Positions 1 to 8,331 of a stretch of 64,000 bases of DNA are shown here, in pieces. The stretch's first letter is position 1. Every line of letters starts with the position of its first letter. Made by a program: the position numbers and the translations under genes. The DNA lies in the NCBI GenBank assembly GCA_937141935.1, contig CAKZQS010000007.1:1-64000 (forward strand), written 5' to 3'. Origin of the DNA: an uncultured Ectothiorhodospiraceae bacterium (GTDB lineage Bacteria > Pseudomonadota > Gammaproteobacteria > Nevskiales > Oceanococcaceae). The notes beneath the pieces were generated by a model. That model worked only from the letters and a program-made list of their open reading frames with translations. It searched no databases and was not told where the DNA came from.

Positions 1-985
1 GCGTCAGGTTGATGCGGTGGTCGGTGACCCGGCCCTGCGGGAAGTTGTAGGTGCGGATGCGCTCGGAGCGGTCGCCGCTGCCCACCATCGCCTTGCGGTC
101 GGCCGCCTGCGACTGCGCGGCCGCATTGCGCTGTTCGTCGAGCAGCCGCGCCTTCAACAGCGCCAGCGCCCGGGCGCGGTTCTTGTGCTGCGAGCGCTCC
201 TCCTGGCACTCGACCACCGTGCCGGTGGGCAGGTGGGTCAGGCGCACGGCCGAGTCGGTCTTGTTGACGTGCTGGCCGCCGGCGCCGGAGGCGCGGTAGG
301 TGTCGACGCGCAGCTCGCCGGGGTCGATCTCGATGTCGCCCACCTCTTCGGCCTCGGCCAGCACGGCCACGGTGCAGGCCGAGGTGTGAATGCGGCCCTG
401 CGATTCGGTTTCCGGCACGCGCTGCACGCGGTGGGTGCCGGCCTCGAACTTCAGCCGCGAATAGGCGCCGTAGCCCACGACCCGGCTGATGATTTCCTTG
501 TAGCCACCGTGCTCGCCCTCGCTGGCCGACAGCACCTCCAGCTTCCACTCGCGCGCGGCGGCGTAGCGCTCGTACATCGCGAACAGGTTGCCAGCGAAAA
601 TCGCCGCCTCGTCGCCGCCAGTGCCGGCGCGGATCTCCAGGAAGATGTTGGCGTCGTCGCGCGGGTCCTTGGGCAGCAGCTGCAGTTGCAGCTGGTCGAC
701 CAGCGCGGCGCGGCGCTCCTCGACGCCGGGCAGCTCGCTGCGGGCCATGGCCGCCAGCTCGGCGTCGTCGCCCTCGCGCCAGGCGCGCAGCTCGGCCTCC
801 TCCTCCTCCAGCTTGCGCAGGGCCTGCACGTTGGCGACAACCGGCTCGAGCTGCGCGTATTCCTGCGAATAGCGGCGGAACAGCGGCTGGTCGGCCAGCA
901 CTTCGGGGGAGCTGAGTTCGGCCTGCAAGTCCTCGTGGCGGGACAGCAGGTCGTTCAGGCGGGCATTGACGTTGGGGCTGAGCAT
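1..985 (-). CDS. prfA: Peptide chain release factor 1 (3' end beyond the window)
   Basis: RF1 recognises UAA and UAG stop codons and triggers hydrolysis of the last peptidyl-tRNA. The gene reads leftwards off the window edge; 328 codons are visible. The GGQ catalytic tripeptide lies at residues 236-238 (bases 272-280), close to its place in E. coli RF1. The codon-recognition PxT loop reads PET, just before [10 protein letters not shown], which is conserved in class I release factors. The start ATG at 985 is nine bases after the hemA stop, the usual hemA-prfA operon order. Only the C-terminal end is missing. Identification is secure. Confidence 0.97.
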   Translation of the reverse strand, partial: MLSPNVNARLNDLLSRHEDLQAELSSPEVLADQPLFRRYSQEYAQLEPVVANVQALRKLEEEEAELRAWREGDDAELAAMARSELPGVEERRAALVDQLQLQLLPKDPRDDANIFLEIRAGTGGDEAAIFAGNLFAMYERYAAAREWKLEVLSASEGEHGGYKEIISRVVGYGAYSRLKFEAGTHRVQRVPETESQGRIHTSACTVAVLAEAEEVGDIEIDPGELRVDTYRASGAGGQHVNKTDSAVRLTHLPTGTVVECQEERSQHKNRARALALLKARLLDEQRNAAAQSQAADRKAMVGSGDRSERIRTYNFPQGRVTDHRINLT

Positions 986-994
986 GCGGGCAGC

Positions 995-2266
995 TTAGGG
1001 GGTGTCGTCGTCCGGCGCGTTGTCGTCGGCGGCGAAGGCGCGCGCCAGCGCGCGCACGGCGGCGGCGCGCTCGGCTTCCGGCAGGCCGCGCAGGTGGCGG
1101 CGAGGCGAATGCAGCAGGCGGCGGATGGCGTTGTACTGCAGGCGGTCGAGCACGGCGCGCGGGTCGGCGCCGGCGTCCAGCCGCGCCAGCGCGCGCTCGC
1201 GCAGGTCGGCCAGGTCGCCATGCCACTGCTGCTCCAAGCCGGCCAGGCCCAGGTCGATCTCGCGGCCCTGCAGCCAGCGGGTGAACTCGGCGGTGCGGGC
1301 GCTGACGATGCGCTCGGCGGCGTCGGCGGCCGAGGCCCGCTGCGCCGCGCCGCGCTCGACCCGCGATTGCAGGTCGTCGACGCCGTAGAGGAACACGTCC
1401 TCGTCGCGGGCGACGTCGGCATCGAAGTTGCGCGGCACGCCCAGGTCCAGCATCAGCACCGGCTTGCGCCGGCGGCCGGCGAAGGCCTGCCGGAGCAGCG
1501 CCGGCGTGACCAGCGGCTGCTCGGTGGTCAGCGCGCCGACGACCACGTCGGCGGAGGCCAGAAAGCGCGGGAAGGCCTCCAGCGGGCAGGCGGCGGCATC
1601 GAAGGTGCGGGCCAGGTGCTGCGCGCGCTCCAGCCGGCGGTTGGCGATGGTCAGTCGTGGCTCGCCCATGTCGCCCAGGTAGCGCGCCATCAGCGCCGCC
1701 GTTTCCCCGGCGCCCAGGATCAGCACGTCCTTGCCGGCCAGGGTGCCGAAGATTTCGCTGGCGATGCGCGCCGCGCAGGAGGCCACCGAGACCTGCCCGG
1801 CGCCCAGCGCGGTGGCATGGCGCACGACCTTGGCGGTGCCGAAGGCATGCTGGAACAGCCGCTCGAGCACCGGGCCCAGCGCGCCGCGTTCGCGGGCCAG
1901 TTGCCAGGCCGACTTCATCTGCCCCAGGATTTGTGGCTCGCCGAGCACCAGCGAATCCAGGCCGCAGGCCACCCGCAGCGCATGCGAGGCGGCCGCGGCG
2001 TCGGTTTTGACGTAGCTGTGGCGGTTGATGGCTTCGCGGGGCAGGTCGCGCTGGCGCGCGATCCAGTCCTGCAGTTGCGCCGGATCGCCACCCACGGTGT
2101 AGATCTCGGTGCGGTTGCAGGTGGACACGATCAGGCCTTCCTCGACGGCGGGCTGGGCGCGCAAATCGCTCAGGGCCGCGGGCAGCAGCTCCGGCGCGAA
2201 CGCCGCCCGCTCGCGCAGGTCTATGCCGGCGGAGCGGTGATTCAGGCCCGTCGCGATGATCGGCAC
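995..2266 (-). CDS. hemA: Glutamyl-tRNA reductase
   Basis: Reduces glutamyl-tRNA(Glu) with NADPH to glutamate-1-semialdehyde, the first committed step of C5-pathway haem synthesis. The GTG start at 2266 gives 423 residues, near the usual 418, and puts the catalytic cysteine of VSTCNRTE at residue 50, as in E. coli. An ATG at 2347 is in frame but would add 27 residues not normal for the family. Neither start has a convincing ribosome-binding site. The NADPH-binding LGAGE motif and the C-terminal dimerisation region are present. It is followed directly by prfA and is divergent from the TPR lipoprotein gene, so both promoters must lie in about 90 bases. Confidence 0.96.
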   Translation of the reverse strand: MPIIATGLNHRSAGIDLRERAAFAPELLPAALSDLRAQPAVEEGLIVSTCNRTEIYTVGGDPAQLQDWIARQRDLPREAINRHSYVKTDAAAASHALRVACGLDSLVLGEPQILGQMKSAWQLARERGALGPVLERLFQHAFGTAKVVRHATALGAGQVSVASCAARIASEIFGTLAGKDVLILGAGETAALMARYLGDMGEPRLTIANRRLERAQHLARTFDAAACPLEAFPRFLASADVVVGALTTEQPLVTPALLRQAFAGRRRKPVLMLDLGVPRNFDADVARDEDVFLYGVDDLQSRVERGAAQRASAADAAERIVSARTAEFTRWLQGREIDLGLAGLEQQWHGDLADLRERALARLDAGADPRAVLDRLQYNAIRRLLHSPRRHLRGLPEAERAAAVRALARAFAADDNAPDDDTP

Positions 2267-2354
2267 AGGTTCTTGGGTTGCCAAAACCTTTCTATTGTCC
2301 GGATTCGCGCGATCCGGCTCAAGCGGGCCGCGAGCTTGCACTAACATGGTGGCT

Positions 2355-4064
2355 ATGAAGTTCTTGACTTTGCGGGCGCCCGGCGCCCTTCCCCTGCTGC
2401 TGTTGCTCGGCGCCTGCGCGCAGAAACCGGCCCTGCCACCGCCCGTGCTGGACGACACGCCGGTGGCGCCGCTGACCGAGCCGGGGCCGCAGTCGCGTGC
2501 CACCGCGGCCGTGCTGGCGGCCGAGCTGGCCGGCCGCCGCGGCGATGCCGAGGCCGCCGCGGCGCATACGCTGGAGGCCGCGCGCCTGACCCGCGACCCG
2601 CGCCTGGCCGACCGGGCGACCCGGCTGGCCTTCTCGGCGGGGGCGCAGGAGCTGGCGGCCGAGGCCGCGCAACTGTGGCTGGAGCTGGCGCCGCAGGACG
2701 ACGACGCCCGCAGCCTGGCCCTGCGGGCCAAGGTCGCCGCCGGCGAAGCCACGGTCGAGGACCTGGTGGCCTGGCTGGAGCAGGCCGGCCAGATCGAACA
2801 CGCCGAGGAGCAGATCGCCGCCGTGCTCGGGGCTGCCAGCCCCAGTGCCGACCACGCCCTGGGTCTGTTGCAGGAGCTGGAAGCGCAGCGGCCCAGCGCC
2901 GCGCTCGCCTTTTCGCTGGGTGTGCTGGCCCTGCGCTATGAGCGCCCGGAGCTGGCCCAGCAGGCCCTGGAGCGGGCGCGCGAGCGCGGCTGGTCGGCCG
3001 TGGCCATCGACGAGATGCTGCTGCGTATCCACCTGGCCGAGCAGGACCCGCGCGCCGCCCTGGTGCTGCGCCGCCTGCAGGGCGCCATTGGCGAAGACCG
3101 GGCGCGGGCGCTCGGCATCGGCCAGACGCTGCTCGACGCGCAGGCCTGGGCGCTGGCCCAGCAGCACTTCCAATACGTGGCCCGGCAGTGGCCGGAGGAG
3201 CCGGCGGCGGATCTGGCACTGGGCCTGCTGGCGGCCCGTGGCGCCAACAACGCCGCGGCGCGCAAGCACTTCGAGGCGCTGTGGGAAAGCGGCGCGCGGC
3301 AGGACGAGGCCGCCTGGCAGCTCGGCCGGCTGGCCGTTATCGCCCGCGACTGGCCGCGCGCACAGACCTGGTTCGAGCGGGTCGACCGCGGCAACCGCTG
3401 GTTGGATGCCCAGCTCGGCCTGGTGCAGGTCGCGGCCGGCCAGGGCCGCGTGGAGGCGGCGCGCGACGAGCTGGACCGGCTGCGCGCCGAACTCCCCGAA
3501 GAGCGCGTGCGACTGTGGCAGGCCGAGGCCGAGGCGCTGCGCGATGCCGGGCGCATCGACGAGGCGCTGCTGGTGCTGGACGCCGCTATCGACGAAGAGC
3601 CGGTCACCGAGCTGCTCTACGCCCGCGCGTTGCTGCACGAGCGCGCCGGCGACATGGACAGCGCCGAGCGCGACCTGGCCACGCTGGTCGAGCAGGACCC
3701 CGAAAACGCCACGGCACTCAATGCGCTGGGCTACATGCTGGCCGACCACAACCGCGACCTCGCCCGCGCCCGCGACCTGATCGAGCGTGCGCTGGCGCTG
3801 CGGCCGGAGGACCCGGCCGTGCGCGACAGCCTGGGCTGGGTGCTGTACCGCCAGGGCGAGCTGGAGGCCGCGCGCACGCACCTGCAGCGGGCCTATTCGG
3901 CCTACCCCGACGCCGAAATCGGCGCCCACCTCGGCGAGGTGCTGTGGCAGCTGGGCGAGCGCGACCAGGCCCGCGCCGTATGGCGCCAGGCGCAGCAGGC
4001 CGATGCGGACAACCGCACGCTGCGGCGCACGCTCGAGCGCTTTCTTGGCGAGCCGGCGCTGTGA
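2355..4064 (+). CDS. TPR-repeat outer-membrane lipoprotein
   Basis: A 569-residue lipoprotein. The N-terminus is a short signal peptide with lipobox LLGAC, then a proline-rich linker and an all-helical body of tetratricopeptide-type repeats. The clearest repeats are in the C-terminal 200 residues, for example LNALGYMLADHNRDLARA and DSLGWVLYRQGELEAA. This protein class sits beside lolB in many gammaproteobacteria and is thought to act in envelope assembly or as a scaffold; no enzyme motif is visible. The start ATG at 2355 follows a GGTGG; another ATG at 2346 would add three residues. The lolB gene follows 20 bases later, or overlaps if its GTG start is used. Confidence 0.85.
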   Translation: MKFLTLRAPGALPLLLLLGACAQKPALPPPVLDDTPVAPLTEPGPQSRATAAVLAAELAGRRGDAEAAAAHTLEAARLTRDPRLADRATRLAFSAGAQELAAEAAQLWLELAPQDDDARSLALRAKVAAGEATVEDLVAWLEQAGQIEHAEEQIAAVLGAASPSADHALGLLQELEAQRPSAALAFSLGVLALRYERPELAQQALERARERGWSAVAIDEMLLRIHLAEQDPRAALVLRRLQGAIGEDRARALGIGQTLLDAQAWALAQQHFQYVARQWPEEPAADLALGLLAARGANNAAARKHFEALWESGARQDEAAWQLGRLAVIARDWPRAQTWFERVDRGNRWLDAQLGLVQVAAGQGRVEAARDELDRLRAELPEERVRLWQAEAEALRDAGRIDEALLVLDAAIDEEPVTELLYARALLHERAGDMDSAERDLATLVEQDPENATALNALGYMLADHNRDLARARDLIERALALRPEDPAVRDSLGWVLYRQGELEAARTHLQRAYSAYPDAEIGAHLGEVLWQLGERDQARAVWRQAQQADADNRTLRRTLERFLGEPAL

Positions 4065-4084
4065 GGTTGCGCGAGGCGCGTGCC

Positions 4085-4663
4085 ATGGGCCTGCGTGATG
4101 CCGGCCGCGCGCTGCTGCTGGCGGCGCTGAGCCTGCTGCTGGCCGGCTGCGCCGTGTTCGGCGAGCGCGAAGGTCGCATCGAGGCGCGCACGCCCGTGGA
4201 CCTGGAGCGCTGGGAGCTGCAGGCCGCGTTGCTGGCCAGCGGCGTACACAGCGCCCGCGCGCGCCTGCATTGGCAGCAGGAGCCCGCCAGCTTCGACATC
4301 ACCTTCGCCGGCCCCTTCGGCATCGCCGCCACCCGGCTGCGCGGCGACCTGGAGCAGGTCGAGATCGAGCGCGGCAAGCGCTTCTGGACCAGCCGTGACC
4401 CGGCGCGCGACCTCGCCATGTACACCGGCGTGCCGGTGAACCTGGGCGACCTGCAGACCTGGGTGCTGGGGTTGCCGCGGCCGGGGCTGCGCAGCGTGCC
4501 GCCGCGGCACTGGGAGTCGGGGCCGTGGATCGTGGAGGTGCTGGAGCAGCAGGTGGTGGGCGACTACCTGCTGCCGCGCTCGCTGGAGCTGCGCTCCGAG
4601 CTGCAAACGCTGCTGCTGCGCGACATGCGCTGGCAGCTGCCCGGCGCGGCCGACGCCGGCTAG
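4085..4663 (+). CDS. lolB: Outer-membrane lipoprotein insertion receptor LolB
   Basis: LolB accepts lipoproteins from periplasmic LolA and places them in the inner leaflet of the outer membrane. The 192-residue product has a signal peptide with lipobox LLAGC. The body matches the LolB beta-sandwich pattern: WELQAALLAS early, FAGPFGIAATRL in the middle, and GLPRPG followed by the C-terminal strands. A GTG at 4061 is in frame and overlaps the stop of the TPR gene as GTGA, so translation could start there, eight residues earlier. Position between a TPR lipoprotein and ispE is the classical gammaproteobacterial arrangement. Confidence 0.88.
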   Translation: MGLRDAGRALLLAALSLLLAGCAVFGEREGRIEARTPVDLERWELQAALLASGVHSARARLHWQQEPASFDITFAGPFGIAATRLRGDLEQVEIERGKRFWTSRDPARDLAMYTGVPVNLGDLQTWVLGLPRPGLRSVPPRHWESGPWIVEVLEQQVVGDYLLPRSLELRSELQTLLLRDMRWQLPGAADAG

Positions 4664-4667
4664 CGCC

Positions 4668-5597
4668 GTGGCCGGCGGCTTCGCGCTGGGCGGCGAGGGG
4701 CTGACGCTGCCCGCGCCGGCCAAGATCAACCGCTTCTTGCATGTGCTGGGGCGCGACGCCGCCGGCTACCACCAGCTGCAGACGGTGTTTCAGTTTTGCG
4801 AGTGGGGCGACACGCTGGAGCTCAAGCCCCGCGCGGACGCGCAGATCCACCTGCGGGGCGACCTGTCCGGCGTGGCCGCCGCGGAGAACCTAGCGCACCG
4901 TGCCGCCGTGGCGCTGCGCGTGGCGGCGGGGCCGGCGGCGGCGGGCCTGGGCGCGGACATCCATCTGCACAAGCTCATCCCCCCGGGCAGCGGCCTGGGC
5001 GGGGGCAGCTCGGATGCCGCCACCGTGCTCCTGGGGCTCAATGCCCTGTGGAACCTGGGCTTGGCGCAAACCGAGCTGGCGCGCATCGGCGCCACGCTGG
5101 GCGCCGACGTGCCGGTCTTCGTGCACGGGCGGGCCTGCTTCGCCGAGGGGCGCGGCAACCCGGTGCTGGACGTGGCCGCCGACGAGGGGCCGCTGTGCCT
5201 GGTGCTGCCGCCGCTGCATTCCAGCACCGCGGCGGTGTTTGCCCACCCGCGGATGCGTCGCGACCATCCCCGCATTGCGCCCGCGCAGTGGCCCGCGGCG
5301 GTGGCGGCCGGGGCCAACGATTGCGCCGCGGCCGCCTGCGCGCTGCAGCCGGCGCTGGGCTCCATCGCCGGTGAACTGGAGGCGCTGGGCCCTTTTCGCA
5401 TGTCCGGCACGGGCAGCGCCTTTTACGCCCGCTTACCCTCGCGCGAAAAAATCCGTACAATACGCGGCCTCGTCGAGGCTGTTGCTGAGCGGGCCGTCGT
5501 GACATCGGTGAGCAATCTGTCGCCGCTGCATGTGGCACTGCACCGGGTCCCACCCGAACAGCGACTGGCTGGATCAGACGATCGCACTGGGGCGTAG
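4668..5597 (+). CDS. ispE: 4-diphosphocytidyl-2-C-methyl-D-erythritol kinase
   Basis: A GHMP kinase of the MEP isoprenoid pathway that phosphorylates the 2-hydroxyl of CDP-methylerythritol with ATP. The substrate motif PAPAKINRFLHVLGR is near the N-terminus. The glycine-rich ATP loop PPGSGLGGGSSDAA and the late MSGTGSAFY segment are present. The start is GTG at 4668, four bases after the lolB stop. The family's conserved end (NLSPLH) is at about 5515-5535. The reading frame then runs 20 codons further and stops at TAG 5595-5597, inside the tRNA-Gln gene, so the last residues are probably an unconserved tail. Confidence 0.95.
   Translation: MAGGFALGGEGLTLPAPAKINRFLHVLGRDAAGYHQLQTVFQFCEWGDTLELKPRADAQIHLRGDLSGVAAAENLAHRAAVALRVAAGPAAAGLGADIHLHKLIPPGSGLGGGSSDAATVLLGLNALWNLGLAQTELARIGATLGADVPVFVHGRACFAEGRGNPVLDVAADEGPLCLVLPPLHSSTAAVFAHPRMRRDHPRIAPAQWPAAVAAGANDCAAAACALQPALGSIAGELEALGPFRMSGTGSAFYARLPSREKIRTIRGLVEAVAERAVVTSVSNLSPLHVALHRVPPEQRLAGSDDRTGA
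5433..5461 (+). promoter_or_regulatory. Probable promoter of tRNA-Gln and prs, inside ispE
   Basis: TTACCC (5433-5438), a 17-base spacer and TACAAT (5456-5461), followed by the GC-rich discriminator ACGCGGCC that is common in stable-RNA promoters. The -35 matches consensus poorly, the -10 well. It lies within the ispE coding sequence about 125 bases before the tRNA. Confidence 0.5.
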
Positions 5598-5662
5598 CCA
5601 AGTGGTAAGGCAGCGGGTTTTGATCCCGCCATGCGCAGGTTCGAATCCTGCCGCCCCAGCCA
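5588..5662 (+). tRNA. tRNA-Gln (anticodon TTG)
   Basis: Cloverleaf: acceptor TGGGGCG (5588-5594) pairs with CGCCCCA (5652-5658), discriminator G, encoded CCA at 5660-5662. The anticodon stem GCGGG/CCCGC encloses a loop with TTG at 5620-5622, and the T arm carries GGTTCGAATCC. TTG reads CAA and, by wobble, CAG. The first ten bases overlap the end of the ispE reading frame. Confidence 0.97.
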
Positions 5663-5696
5663 TCTCTTGTTCAGCGCGGTAGATCCGGGAGCCGGA

Positions 5697-6650
5697 GTGC
5701 ACGAACCCTCTTTGATGCTTTTCAGCGGCAATGCCAACCTGCCGCTGGCCCGCGACATTGCCGAGGCGATGCGCACCCGACTCGGCCGCGCTTCCGTTGG
5801 CCGCTTCTCCGACGGCGAAGTCGCCGTGGAGATCGAGGACAACGTCCGCGGCAAGGATGTCTTCGTGGTGCAGCCCACCTGCGCGCCGACGAATGACAAC
5901 CTGATGGAGCTGCTGACGCTGATTGATGCGCTGCGCCGCGCCTCGGCCGGCCGCATCACCGCCGTCATTCCCTATTTTGGCTACGCCCGCCAGGATCGCC
6001 GCCCGCGCAGTGCGCGCGTGCCGATTACGGCCAAGCTGGTCGCCGACATGATCTCCGAGGCCGGCGCGCACCGCGTGCTGACGGTGGACCTGCACGCCGA
6101 GCAGATCCAGGGCTTCTTCTCGGTGCCCGTGGACAATGTCTACGCCTCGCCGCTGCTGCTCTCCGACATCTGGAAGCAGAAGTACCCCAACCTGATTGTC
6201 GTGTCGCCCGATGTGGGTGGCGTGGTGCGGGCGCGGGCCGTGGCCAAGCGCCTGGACGACGCCGACCTCGCCATCATCGACAAGCGCCGCCCGCGGGCCA
6301 ACGAGGCCGAGGTGATGCACATCATCGGCAACGTCGAGGGCAAGACCTGCATCATCGTCGACGACCTGGTGGACACGGCCGGCACGCTGGCCCAGGCCGC
6401 CAAGGCGCTGAAGGATCGCGGCGCGCTGGCCGTGCATGCCTATGTCACGCACCCGGTGCTGTCCGGCAAGGCGCCGCAGAACCTGATGAATTCGCAGCTG
6501 GACACGCTGGTGGTGACCGACACCATCCCGCTGTCCGAGCCGATCATCGCGACCGGCAAGGTGCGCACGCTGCCGATTGCCGAGATGCTGGCGGAAACCA
6601 TCCGCCGGGTATCGGCCGAAGAATCGGTCAGCTCGCTCTACGTCGACTGA
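5697..6650 (+). CDS. prs: Ribose-phosphate pyrophosphokinase
   Basis: Makes phosphoribosyl pyrophosphate from ribose-5-phosphate and ATP, feeding purine, pyrimidine, NAD, histidine and tryptophan synthesis. The product has 317 residues (E. coli 315). The GTG start is chosen because GGGAG (5687-5691) precedes it by five bases, and because E. coli Prs also begins with a GTG shortly before the conserved MxLFxGN; an ATG at 5715 is the alternative. Seen are [16 protein letters not shown], the ATP-site and metal histidines of [12 protein letters not shown], and the PRPP-binding loop [11 protein letters not shown]. It lies 34 bases after tRNA-Gln and is probably co-transcribed with it. Confidence 0.97.
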   Translation: MHEPSLMLFSGNANLPLARDIAEAMRTRLGRASVGRFSDGEVAVEIEDNVRGKDVFVVQPTCAPTNDNLMELLTLIDALRRASAGRITAVIPYFGYARQDRRPRSARVPITAKLVADMISEAGAHRVLTVDLHAEQIQGFFSVPVDNVYASPLLLSDIWKQKYPNLIVVSPDVGGVVRARAVAKRLDDADLAIIDKRRPRANEAEVMHIIGNVEGKTCIIVDDLVDTAGTLAQAAKALKDRGALAVHAYVTHPVLSGKAPQNLMNSQLDTLVVTDTIPLSEPIIATGKVRTLPIAEMLAETIRRVSAEESVSSLYVD

Positions 6651-6656
6651 GCCCCC

Positions 6657-6673
6657 GCGCGCCGAGGGCGCGC
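6657..6673 (+). terminator. Small hairpin just after prs
   Basis: GCGCGCC and GGCGCGC form a perfect 7-bp stem with a GAG loop, seven bases past the prs stop. There is no T run, so it may be an mRNA 3' stabiliser or a weak or Rho-assisted terminator. Confidence 0.3.
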
Positions 6674-6754
6674 CACCAGGTAAGCGCCGCATCAGTCTCT
6701 CGCGGACGTGCTTGCGCGCGACGCGCCTGCACCCGCCTGCCGCGGAAGCTCTGC

Positions 6755-6819
6755 TTTGCGCCGTGGTTTCGCGCCGGGGTTTCGCGCCGGGGTTTGGTGT
6801 CGGGGTCTGGCGCCGGCTC
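6755..6819 (+). repeat. Degenerate 13-bp tandem repeat, about five units
   Basis: Units start at 6755, 6768, 6781, 6794 and 6807. The second and third are identical (TTCGCGCCGGGGT); the others differ at a few positions. The array lies in the 357-base gap between prs and rplY, upstream of the rplY promoter, and no convincing reading frame uses it. Confidence 0.75.
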
Positions 6820-6881
6820 GCCCGTCGTGTGCACGGACGCGCGGCTCCACCAGCGCGCCGCTGGGCCACGCGTCCTTGGGC

Positions 6882-6887
6882 TATAAT
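6882..6887 (+). promoter_or_regulatory. -10 box of the rplY promoter
   Basis: A perfect TATAAT, followed by GCTCGGC. Similar bases follow the tRNA-Met -10 box at 9486. No good -35 is seen 16-18 bases upstream, so an activator or a non-standard -35 may be needed. Transcripts would carry a leader of about 115 bases. Confidence 0.55.
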
Positions 6888-6962
6888 GCTCGGCTGACCT
6901 CGCCGTGGGCGGGGTTTGTCTGGGCGCCGATCTGGTCGCGGTCCGGTGCCTTTGTCCCAATC

Positions 6963-6996
6963 TTCACGCCGCACCATGTGCGCATGGCGGCGTGAA
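6963..6996 (+). promoter_or_regulatory. Leader hairpin directly before the rplY ribosome-binding site
   Basis: TTCACGCCGC (6963-6972) pairs perfectly with GCGGCGTGAA (6987-6996). Inside it, after a two-base bulge, CATG (6975-6978) pairs with CATG (6983-6986) around a TGCG loop. The CGGAG ribosome-binding site begins one base later. The placement suggests translational control, possibly by bL25 itself, but this is an inference. Confidence 0.55.
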
Positions 6997-7007
6997 CGGA
7001 GCCAATC

Positions 7008-7655
7008 ATGCAAGAAGATTTCATCGTTAACGCGCAGCCGCGCGAGGTGCAGGGTAAGGGTGCGAGCCGCCGCCTGCGTCGCGCCGGCCAAGTCCCGGCC
7101 ATTGTTTATGGTGGCCATGCCGATCCGCAGAATGTGCAGATCGACCGTTTCGAGCTGGACAAGCACCTCGAGCACGAGTCCTTCTACTCGCACATCCTGA
7201 CGATCAAGACGCCCGACGGCGAGCAGCAGGCCGTGCTCAAGGACGTGCAGCGTCACCCGGCCAAGCCGCTGATCCTGCACGTGGATTTCATGCGCGTCGT
7301 CGCCGGCGAGCAGATCAAGATGCACGTGCCGCTGCACTTCATGAACGAGGGCGGCAGCCCGGCCAAGAAGGCCGGCGGCGTTATCGAGCACCTGGCCAAC
7401 GAAATCGAAATCGTGTGCCTGCCGCGGCAGCTGCCCGAGTACATCGAAGTCGATTGCGCCAACCTGGAGCTGGATGCCTCGATTCACGTCTCCGAGCTGA
7501 CGCTGCCCGAAGGCGTGACGCCGACGGCGCTGCAGCACGGCGACGACCAGGCCGTGTGCGTGGCGCACAAGACGCGCGCCCAGGTCGAGCCCGAGGATGA
7601 GGGCGAGGCCGCCGACGGCGCGGATGCGGGCGAGGACGAGTCCGACGAGGACTGA
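7008..7655 (+). CDS. rplY: Ribosomal protein bL25 (Ctc form)
   Basis: A 5S rRNA-binding protein of the large ribosomal subunit. The 215-residue product is the long, two-domain Ctc/TL5 form rather than the 94-residue E. coli form. The N-terminal domain (about 1-95) has the conserved GKGASRRLRRAG and VPAIVYGG segments, and the C-terminal beta domain (about 96-185) follows. The end is a disordered, strongly acidic tail of about 25 residues rich in Glu, Asp and Ala. GGAG sits about eight bases before the ATG. The prs-rplY-pth-ychF order is standard. Confidence 0.96.
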   Translation: MQEDFIVNAQPREVQGKGASRRLRRAGQVPAIVYGGHADPQNVQIDRFELDKHLEHESFYSHILTIKTPDGEQQAVLKDVQRHPAKPLILHVDFMRVVAGEQIKMHVPLHFMNEGGSPAKKAGGVIEHLANEIEIVCLPRQLPEYIEVDCANLELDASIHVSELTLPEGVTPTALQHGDDQAVCVAHKTRAQVEPEDEGEAADGADAGEDESDED

Positions 7656-7675
7656 TCGACCCCGCGTCGCCATAT

Positions 7676-7711
7676 ACGGGCCGGTACGCGTGAGCGCACC
7701 GGCCCGTTTGT
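7676..7711 (+). terminator. Rho-independent terminator after rplY
   Basis: ACGGGCCGGT (7676-7685) pairs perfectly with ACCGGCCCGT (7698-7707), followed by TTTGTCT. The stem is strong, but the T tract is short. pth starts 20 bases later, so some read-through is likely. Confidence 0.65.
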
Positions 7712-7730
7712 CTATGGGGCCCTTGCTGCA

Positions 7731-8315
7731 ATGAGCCTGCAACGCATATTGATCGTTGGCCTGGGCAACCCCGGGCCGAAATACGAGCGCACGCGGCACA
7801 ACGCCGGCTTCTGGCTGGTGGAGGCCCTGGCCGCGCAGCTGCACGGCAGCTTTCGCGCGCAGGCCAAGATGCACAGCGAGATCTGCGAGGTCGACGCGCC
7901 GCAGGGCGGGCCGCGGCTGATTCTGGCCAAGCCGCAGACCTATATGAACCGCAGCGGGCTGCCGGTGCGCGCGCTGTGCGACTACTACAAGCTGCCGCTG
8001 GACAGCGTGCTGGTTGCCCATGACGACCTGGACCTGCCCCCCGGCCGGGCGCGCCTGAAGCGCGGCGGCGGGGCCGGTGGGCACAACGGCCTGAAAGACA
8101 TCATTCGCCACTGCGGCGGCGATTTTTTGCGCCTGCGCCTGGGCGTGGGCCACCCCGGCCAGCGCGAGGCCGTGCTCGGCCACGTGCTATCGGCGGCCGG
8201 CGCGGCCGAGCAGCGCGAGCTGGACGCCGCCATCGAGGCCGGCCGCGAGGCCGTGCTGCGCTGGCTCGATACCGGCTGGGACAGCGCCACCCAGGCGCTG
8301 CACAGCTCTACCTGA
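7731..8315 (+). CDS. pth: Peptidyl-tRNA hydrolase
   Basis: Cleaves peptidyl-tRNAs that drop off ribosomes, recycling tRNA. The product has 194 residues, the normal length. GLGNPG and the catalytic histidine of TRHNAG (residue 23) are near the N-terminus, followed by PQTYMNRSG, the AHDDLDLP segment with the catalytic aspartate, and [13 protein letters not shown]. There is a 16-base gap to ychF, so the pair is probably one transcript. Confidence 0.97.
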   Translation: MSLQRILIVGLGNPGPKYERTRHNAGFWLVEALAAQLHGSFRAQAKMHSEICEVDAPQGGPRLILAKPQTYMNRSGLPVRALCDYYKLPLDSVLVAHDDLDLPPGRARLKRGGGAGGHNGLKDIIRHCGGDFLRLRLGVGHPGQREAVLGHVLSAAGAAEQRELDAAIEAGREAVLRWLDTGWDSATQALHSST

Positions 8316-8331
8316 TTCACGAGGGAACCCG

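Noticed and set aside
17-2344. A 775-codon open frame on the plus strand across prfA and hemA
   Set aside because: It is the mirror frame of GC-rich coding DNA; the product is low in complexity and the minus-strand genes are certain.
2267-2347. Longer hemA from ATG 2347
   Set aside because: The GTG at 2266 places the catalytic cysteine at residue 50 and gives the family length; the extra 27 residues look non-conserved.
6755-6819. CRISPR array
   Set aside because: Units are 13 bp, directly joined and without spacers; no cas gene is in the window.
6577-6995. Open frames across the prs-rplY gap with repeated RRGFAPGF-like peptide
   Set aside because: The peptide repeat is just the 13-bp DNA repeat translated; frames lack start signals and conflict with the rplY promoter.
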